From: Marsupella aquatica
Lineage: Eukaryota > Marchantiophyta
DNA: 64,000 nt
Direction of reading: 5' to 3'
Assembly: GCA_973895155.1 (NCBI GenBank)
Contig: OZ316893.1
Coordinates: 4,464,001-4,528,000, forward strand
Below the pieces are notes generated by a model that worked only from the letters and a program-made list of their open reading frames with translations, had not been told where the DNA came from and ran no database searches. Position 1 is the stretch's first letter; the number at the start of each line of letters is the position of its first letter. This document shows positions 57,877-64,000 of this stretch, one piece after another. The translations under genes were made by a program, and so were the position numbers.

Positions 57877-57935
57877 GGGGCCCCTCCAAAACCGGCATTA
57901 AGCCCCCCCAAAGAAACCCCAAAACCCCAAACCCC

Positions 57936-60091
57936 GTGGATATAGTGTAAATGGACAACCTATATGTAGAGGAGGATTCAAGAAACTATATTCTTTAGGT
58001 AATAATAGATTGGCAACAATCCATGCAAACATGTTTACAAGGATTGAACGAGATACCTTTTGTAAGGAAGAGTCACCTTCATTTCTAAACTTGGTGGAAT
58101 GGTTGAAAGATTTTTTCCAAAAAAATATGGATAGTCTTCCCCATAAAGAGATTCATCACTTGCCAGACAATTGGACAAAGCAAGAGATACATGGAATCTT
58201 TGCAGCTGAAACAATGTTGCGAGAAGAACAACAAGTTACATATTCTTATTTTTTGCATGTTTGGAAAAAAAAGTTTCCAAATGTACGAATTCCTAAAAGG
58301 AGTCGATTTTCTACTTGTGGTCCTTGTACTGAATTCAAGGCTCTTCGAGACAAAGCAACAACTGAAGAGGATAAAAGTAAGTTCCACTAACTATAACCTT
58401 CAACTTTAATTTGATGACATGTAATTCAATATTTGTCAAAGTTTATCCTTAGTTATTGATTTTTAATTCATTGTTATTGTATCATTTCAGGAAAGTATAT
58501 CAATGCCCTTATGAAGCATCGAAAAGTACAATCATTGGAAAGGATGAAGTTAGCCAAGCATCGTAAAAAATGCTATGATGAGCCCAACAAGTATTTGGGT
58601 ATTTGTATAGATGGTATGGATCAAAAGAAAACAGAGCTACCACATTTTCTTCGTTGTCCAAAGAACATGGATGAAAAGTATTTCATTCCAATAGATGTTG
58701 TAGGTTGTCTCATCTTCAACAGGAACCTTGTAGCAAAAGTATTTTTGACATATCCCAATATCCATAATGATGCAAACTTGACCATACATGTTATTCAAAA
58801 TGTATTGAATACATGGGATGGGACATTACCAAGAGTGTTATATCTTCAATTAGATAATACCACTCGGGAAAACAAGAATAAATTCTTGATGGCTTATCTT
58901 CACATGTTAGTAGATTTGAAGATTTTTGATAAGATTAAAGTGGGTTTCTTGTTGGTCGGTCATACACATGACCAGATAGATCAGATGTTTAGTAAATTTT
59001 TGTCTAGGTTAAACAAGCACAAAGCATTTCGCTTGGAGACTCTTGAGGATATTATTCGACGAGCATATTCACCTGAAGCTTTGATCATATTTGTGGATGA
59101 AGTAGCCGATTTTTGAAAATTTGTCAATGAAAACGACCAGCCAAATGAGAAGGGAGTCTCAGGTAGAGTCTTGAGAGATCTCAATCTCATAACTTTTCAA
59201 AGGCAATTCAGATTCAAATGAGTCATGGAGGATGGAAACGAAGAGACAACATTTCATGGGAAACATCTTTCCACGACCCAGGATTGGGGAGATGCAGTGA
59301 CGTTCGTCAATTACATTCCAACTTCAAGAATGTGGGTTGCTGCACAAATGTCACTGAAGTCAGCAAAAGGTGTTGAGAGGGATGATGTCCATGATTCTTC
59401 CAATACAGATGGTGCATTAACTACTCTGGTGAAATATGCAAAAGCTATCCAGGAAGGTTTCAATTACTTTGACAATGAAGATAAACTTTGGTGGATGAGT
59501 TTTTTTGAGAAACAAAAAGATATTATCAAAAATCACCTAGAGGAAGGTGAGTGGTTATTTGAGTGGGTTTGGCCGCAACAAAATCAAGGTGTACAACTAC
59601 TTCCAAGGGTGAAAAATGAACTTGTTGAAGAAGGTGTTGATCCAACTTTGGTTGACAAAGTTGCTGGACCATAGAGAATTATGTACTCCGGACCTCGACG
59701 AAAGCAAGCTGAATTTGGAGATTTCAGAGATATGGAAGTTAACAATAAGTGGTCCATGATATGTGTAGCGGCACACAAGGATCCAGAAGGCAAGTTGTTT
59801 TGGATGGCAAAGGTGTCAAAGATTTTGACAAGAACTGCAGACATTCCTGAGAGAATCAAAATCACATGGAACACAACTGAGGCAAGTGCTGAGTCTGCTA
59901 TTGATGGGAAATATTTTCTAGAGAAAGATAATATATCTAATCGACTTCTCCAAGATGAACTAGTTCTATCATCAACAGCGGTGTATGCATACAACTTTGT
60001 GCTTTTAAGTACTAATCAAATAGCAGCAAAAACTAAAAAAATTATAGAGTCTGCTATATTAGAGAGAGGTTCTGCACACTCAGAGGATTGA
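57936..60091 (+). pseudogene. DUF7869-type transposase, catalytic half
   Basis: The frame is open from the insertion boundary: GYSVNGQPICRGGF, the Cys-containing motif that normally follows the N-terminal zinc region, then KLYSLGNNRL. Exon 57936-58376 ends in a GTAAG donor; exon 2 starts at 58491. Exon 2 holds the likely RNase H-fold core: GICIDGMDQKK (first acidic residue), LYLQLDNTTRENKNK (second) and VGHTHDQIDQMFSKF (His/Asp). A C-terminal beta-rich domain (FWMAKVSKIL, IKITWN) may be SH3- or BAH-like. In-frame stops are at 59114 (TGA), 59219 (TGA) and 59672 (TAG), with clear protein between them, so this copy is dead. Joined to 43657-45340 it would be one gene split by the nested insertion. 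Confidence 0.75.
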
Positions 60092-60100
60092 GATTGATGT

Positions 60101-61013
60101 CCTTAAACAAGTACATGCATCAATTTTAGAATTTGATCTCGAATGAATTTTCTAAGGTTACATGCTCTATTACAATTGTACCATTTTTCAGTAAATAAAG
60201 ACTGTGCATCAAGGCATTGTGTAATATGCCATTGAATTCTGATTTCGTCCATATTTTGAAGAACAAATAGACCACAATCTGAATTGTTTGGTTGTTGAGG
60301 TACCTGAGAAAGAATCTTAAAGTTAGTCCAAAGCGTTTAATAATTGAACTAAATAAAAGTTGAAATAACTTTTCAAATCCTTACCATTGGATTGTATATC
60401 TCCACAACTCCCATTGGAACTTTTCCAAAAAATAATTCTCATTCCATTGTAAAATATCTGCAAATTATCATTCAAAGTTCTTAGTCCAAAGTGTTTATAT
60501 TTATGTACCACATAAATAAATTCAAATTGAAAAAATGTAATAGAATATATACGTACCTGCTCAGTATTGATCCAATTACATGGGTTGAGTGTAGACCGAC
60601 GAGAGAGTCTAGATGATACATTTTGATCGAAGATTCAATCCGATCCAAACATATTACAACCAGACTCTAGTGCATGCTCATGTGAATTGGCATGAGAATG
60701 ACCTCAATTTGGGAAAATGGTGGCTTGTAATAATTTCGCATCTTTTGAATTGATTCCAACAAGGTCTCAGCTGGTTCTATTTCAATCCTTGAAACAAGCC
60801 AAGGGTAAAAAAAGAGGATAGTGTGTTTACTGAGGGAGCCAGATCTCCATGTTCCTCGGTTATTAATTGTGGGTAAAATTCCATTATTTCATCACCCAAA
60901 TATTGACCGGGTTCAAGTTGGCTCAATGTTTTATTGTCCAAAAGAAATCCACTAGAAGGATTGTGTGAGAATCTATGCAGAACATGTTTCAATACAAAAT
61001 CCTCCTTTGGTTC
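60101..61013 (-). pseudogene. Ulp1-type (C48) SUMO protease domain
   Basis: Exons on - are 61013-60557, 60457-60385 and 60303-60101, with GT-AG ends and matching phases between the last two junctions. The first has LEPGQYLGDEIMEFY, the substrate-cleft Trp/Leu-Asp region. It then has VILMPIHMSMH with the catalytic His, directly followed by TAG where the family has Trp, and MYHLDSL with the catalytic Asp. The last exon has VPQQPNNSDCGLFV with the Gln and nucleophilic Cys. Ulp1 proteases remove or process SUMO and are common cargo of plant transposons. Stops at 60667 (TAG) and 60439 (TGA), and a frameshift in an A7 run near 60810, inactivate it. It probably forms the C-terminal part of the ParB-methyltransferase gene directly upstream. 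Its stop codon lies 9 bp from that of the + strand transposase. Confidence 0.75.
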
Positions 61014-61109
61014 CTGCAAAGACATTACTTTGTGAAATAAGAACATAGTCCAATCATAATCTTCCTCAATATTTCACAAGTTTGGATCAATAGATACAAC
61101 ATGAGAGAA

Positions 61110-64000
61110 CTAATCAAACTTAAGTCTACACCTCAAGAATGAGCCAAGATCAAGTGTCGAAGCTTCATGTTCCACTTCATCCTCTTCATCCTCATCATTG
61201 TCGTTCTCCTTCGCGGTTGTAATAATGCAAGTTCCAGTGGTGAGGGTGCTCGTAGTACCACCAATAGGTGGTTGAACCTCAAAGCTCATGGGTCCTGTAC
61301 CCTCCTCGGTTGCTTCATCATTCAAGTCCCACGATTCATCAAGCGTGACAAGTCGGGTCCGGATACAATCCACCTGGCTTGCACTGAGCTCCACGGCTGT
61401 CACCGGACGTTTCCCTAACAAGGCAGCGCATGAGGTCGAACCACTCCTCGCACATAAATCAGCAACCCAATCCCCTACTTCACTAAAATGTTGAACGAAT
61501 CAATCTGCTAAAGCTATCGGTTTCTGGTAAAGGTTCACTATTTCTCCCAATGGTGTTACACATTTCTTTGTAACACAAGGGACTTTTATGATGTTTACCT
61601 TTTTCTCATCATGTTCAAAATTGTACATGTCTCTGGTCCTAATACCACTCTCGTGATAATATCCGATTGACCAATTTTCAAAAGCCCAAGCCAATCGATT
61701 CTCGGAAGGATGAGCATGTACATTTGGCTTCTCCCAAATTCTAGCCTCTACACCTGCGTTACAAGTTTTTCCAAGAGCATTCATCACAGACCAAGTTTGC
61801 TGCAAAGAGTGAATCACAACAAACCTCCACATCTTTGAACTTGTCACCTTGGCAAAACAATTCACCATATCCACAATATCACTCTCTGAAAATGGGACCT
61901 CATCATTTTCAGAGCCAGGCGCATTGAATCCATAAGGAATGTCTGCAATTGCAAGTGTGTAATTCCTTTTCTCTACAAACTTATCCAGCGCCTTGACATC
62001 TCCACAATGCAATGTATATCTGATAAAATTTCCGTCAGCGTTTTTCCATCGATGGTCACTCGACTCTGCTTCAACCGTTTCAATCCCACGACGACGGTTG
62101 TAGTTCTCAATCGCTTCTTGAACATAATTCTTAAACCCCGGGGGAATAACACTCGAAGTCAGCTCCTCCGTAGGCTTCTCAACCGCATCGGCACCAATTG
62201 CATCCTTGTTCTTCTTCTTCAAAAAAGCTTTCAACTGCAAACGTAAACTTGTTAAAAGAATATGGAGGAAAGACAATGGGGAGATAACCATTTAGGAATT
62301 CAAACAATCAAATCTGGACGACGAATGCGACATGGGATACTCCGTATCCTAGTTCGTATTCAACCAAGCAAAAACCACAATCAAACATCACCACCGTCAA
62401 ATAACCACAAGTGAATCCGAGATGGGATACCCCGTATCCCACTTCGCATTCGACCAAGCAAAAACCACATTGAAACATCACAAACGTCAAATAACCACAT
62501 TGAATACAAGATGGGATACCGCGTATCCCACTTCGAATTCAACCAAGCAAAAACCACATTGAAACATCACAAACGTCAAATAACCACAAGTGAATACGAG
62601 ATGGGATACCGCGTATCCCACTTGGCATTCAACCAAGAAAAAACCGCATTGAAACATCACCAACATCAAATAAGCACAAGTGAATCCGAGATGGGATACC
62701 CCGTATCCTACTTCGCATTCCAACAAGAAATCCACGAAGAAAACCTCCGAACATGGCGAAACAAATAGAAAAGTCCAATCAGTGGAAGGGGAGATCGAAC
62801 ATACCACATCGGACAATTTCCCACTCCATCTTTCAAGCTCGATAGATTCTATTTCTTTCGGAAACATTCATTTGCAAGTCGCCCAGTCTTTCTGCCCTGA
62901 CAATTGAACAAAAAGCTTGCTGATTTTCACAAGTTTCTTGTAACTCTCGGCTTCTTTTGCCATCTGCTCCAAAGAGATCATCCGGTCCTTCACTCGGAGA
63001 AGAAGGGACTCCAAAAATCGGTCGTGTTCAATTCCCTGGATTGCTCTCCAAGGTGTCAAGGTAAGGCCCCCTGCAAGCTTATTCAAAGCTTTTGGAATCG
63101 ACTGTGCTTTCCCTTTCCTTTCTTGAGTTTCTTGATCGGTGACTTCTGCTTATTCTGCCATTTGATCTCCAACTTGTTCCACATCTCAAAGATCTGGTCT
63201 TGGAGTTCCCAGACCTTACCCGACCTAAATGTAATTTGGAAGAGAGGCTCATGCTTCTTCAGGCTTGTGGCGTCCCCCGGAAAAAACCCGTCGAGGCAAA
63301 CCTCCATCGCACACGCTTCTCTAGTCTCCTTGGTTTTTGCCATTCCTCTGGCAATGAAAATCTTATGCATTGTTCGGATTTGATCAATGTTGTTCATTTT
63401 TTTTCCTGTACTCCTGATCAATATTATGTTGGATGCTAAGTTTTTGAATGTCCTCCCTTGTGAGACCAGCATACACCCAAGCTTGGAGTTCATTGAAGAT
63501 CTCTCTCCCATAAGCCTAATACAATTCTCTCTTAGCCCGAGCACCGTGATTACCTCCAATCACTCGATATCTCCAGCTTGTTGCCTTTTCTGGGTCCCAG
63601 TCTGTCACTGTCGGGCAGTCTTCGGGGATCACAAACAAGACAAATGGCATCATGAAATTTGTCGGATTCATTTTCATCAAAGTCTTGATGTTCTCCACAT
63701 GCAACCGATCGATTGTTCGAACCAACGTTGAGTTCTCGTTGTCAATATCGTCAACAAGAAGCAGGTTAGTTGTTTTCAGAATAACTGTTGTCTTCTAAAC
63801 TCGCTTAGTCTCCATCAACCGAGACACTTCTTCACGAACCACAAGTGTCTCTTCCCGCTGCAAAGCTGTGGTGATATCTGTTGAATCATTTTTCTTTTCT
63901 TTAATAGCTCCCCTAGATGATAAAGAAAGCCCACCTGACGAAGTTGAAGGAATCTGAGAAGGTGTCTGTGAAATTGGTGGGACCAAAGATGAGACAACAC
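61110..64000 (-). pseudogene. ParB-like domain fused to beta-class N6/N4 DNA methyltransferase
   Basis: The - gene runs in from the right window edge. After a Ser/Thr-rich N-terminus comes a ParB/sulfiredoxin-like domain (63750-63510): RLHVENIKTLMKMNP, then FVLFVIPEDCP and WRYRVIGGNHGARAKREL. A charged linker follows (63500-62815), then a 580-nt intron (62235-62814), then the methyltransferase. There motif IV is IADIPYGFN (the DPPY box), motif X is YQKPIALAD, and motif I is DLCARSGSTSCAALL followed by AVEL. IV before X and I is the beta-class order of bacterial N6_N4_Mtase enzymes. Motif I has Arg where the SAM loop has Gly. TAG at 63795 and 63516, TGA at 62868 and 61500, a frameshift in a T8 run near 63400 and another near 63085 inactivate it. 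An acidic tail (DNDEDEEDEVEHE) leads to the Ulp1 exons. Confidence 0.7.
62310..62725. repeat. 90-bp-period array of palindromes in the methyltransferase intron
   Basis: Five palindromes of 39 nt start at 62323, 62413, 62502, 62592 and 62682, with spacings of 90, 89, 90 and 90. Each has outer arms like GAATNCGA and TTCGNATTC around the core GATGGGATACCGCGTATCCC. The linkers between them (CAACCAAGCAAAAACCAC, GAAACATCACAAACGTCAAA) are also repeated. The array lies wholly within the intron 62235-62814. Confidence 0.95.

Larger units (their letters stand above)
53576..57935 (-). repeat. Right arm of giant inverted repeat
   Basis: The segment is the reverse complement of 45692-50473. It lacks the MITE and keeps the 221 bp deleted from the left arm, so it is the less altered copy. 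Together with the spacer it forms one collinear unit on -: leader ORF, BRCT, Cys-rich, PHD, zinc-finger frame. This suggests the left arm is the duplicated one. Confidence 0.95.

Noticed and set aside
62310-62725. CRISPR-like look: palindromic repeats at regular spacing
   Set aside because: The stretches between palindromes are repeated too, there are no unique spacers, and the array lies in an intron of a eukaryotic gene. It is a tandem repeat.

Overview
The window looks like nuclear DNA of a land plant or close relative. The evidence is spliced genes with GT-AG introns, a seven-exon ANGUSTIFOLIA (plant CtBP family) orthologue, an AP2-family gene relic, Ty1/copia, CACTA-like and Harbinger-like elements, and long AT-rich intergenic DNA. 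The density and kind of transposon genes make me think of a non-flowering plant, but I cannot name the species. Most of the window is repeats and decaying mobile elements; only the ANGUSTIFOLIA gene and perhaps one small membrane-protein ORF look intact.

Layout. 0-7.3 kb: a 1.26 kb diverged repeat (second copy at 18.5-19.8 kb), a short-chain dehydrogenase exon relic and several low-complexity or tandem tracts. 8.7-13.7 kb: ANGUSTIFOLIA on +, reconstructed as seven exons and about 708 residues. 15.2-15.4 kb: an 89-residue two-helix membrane protein on -. 17.5-18.2 kb: a fold-back element. 22.1-24.9 kb: a decayed AP2-like gene on - with a tandem duplication of its first AP2-repeat exons. 29.8-38.8 kb: two copia copies of one family in opposite orientation, with a CACTA-like end between them.

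42.9-64 kb is the most unusual part. I read it as one decayed large DNA transposon with two convergent genes. The + gene encodes a DUF7869-type protein, probably an RNase H-like (DDE) transposase. The - gene encodes, in order, a ParB-like domain, a bacterial-type beta-class N6-adenine/N4-cytosine DNA methyltransferase and a Ulp1-type (C48) SUMO protease. The reconstructed stop codons of the two genes are only 9 bp apart. A family of about 39-nt palindromes, whose stems vary in a compensating way, occurs both at the transposase end (42.9-44.5 kb) and as a 90-bp-period array in an intron of the methyltransferase gene (62.3-62.7 kb).

A 12-13 kb nested insertion (about 45.3-57.9 kb) splits the transposase gene. 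It is a giant imperfect inverted repeat: arms of 4.4-4.8 kb around a 3.1 kb spacer. Each arm carries a BRCT-domain ORF, a Cys-rich ORF and an EDM2-like PHD-finger ORF. The spacer carries a zinc-finger reading frame of about 750 codons broken by two TAG codons. The left arm has since received a 640-bp Harbinger-like MITE and lost 221 bp, so the order of events can be read.

Nearly every element ORF carries stops or frameshifts. Many stops fit cytosine deamination (CAG to TAG, TGG to TGA or TAG), as expected for methylated transposons. Several frameshifts lie in 7-8 nt homopolymers and could be assembly errors.
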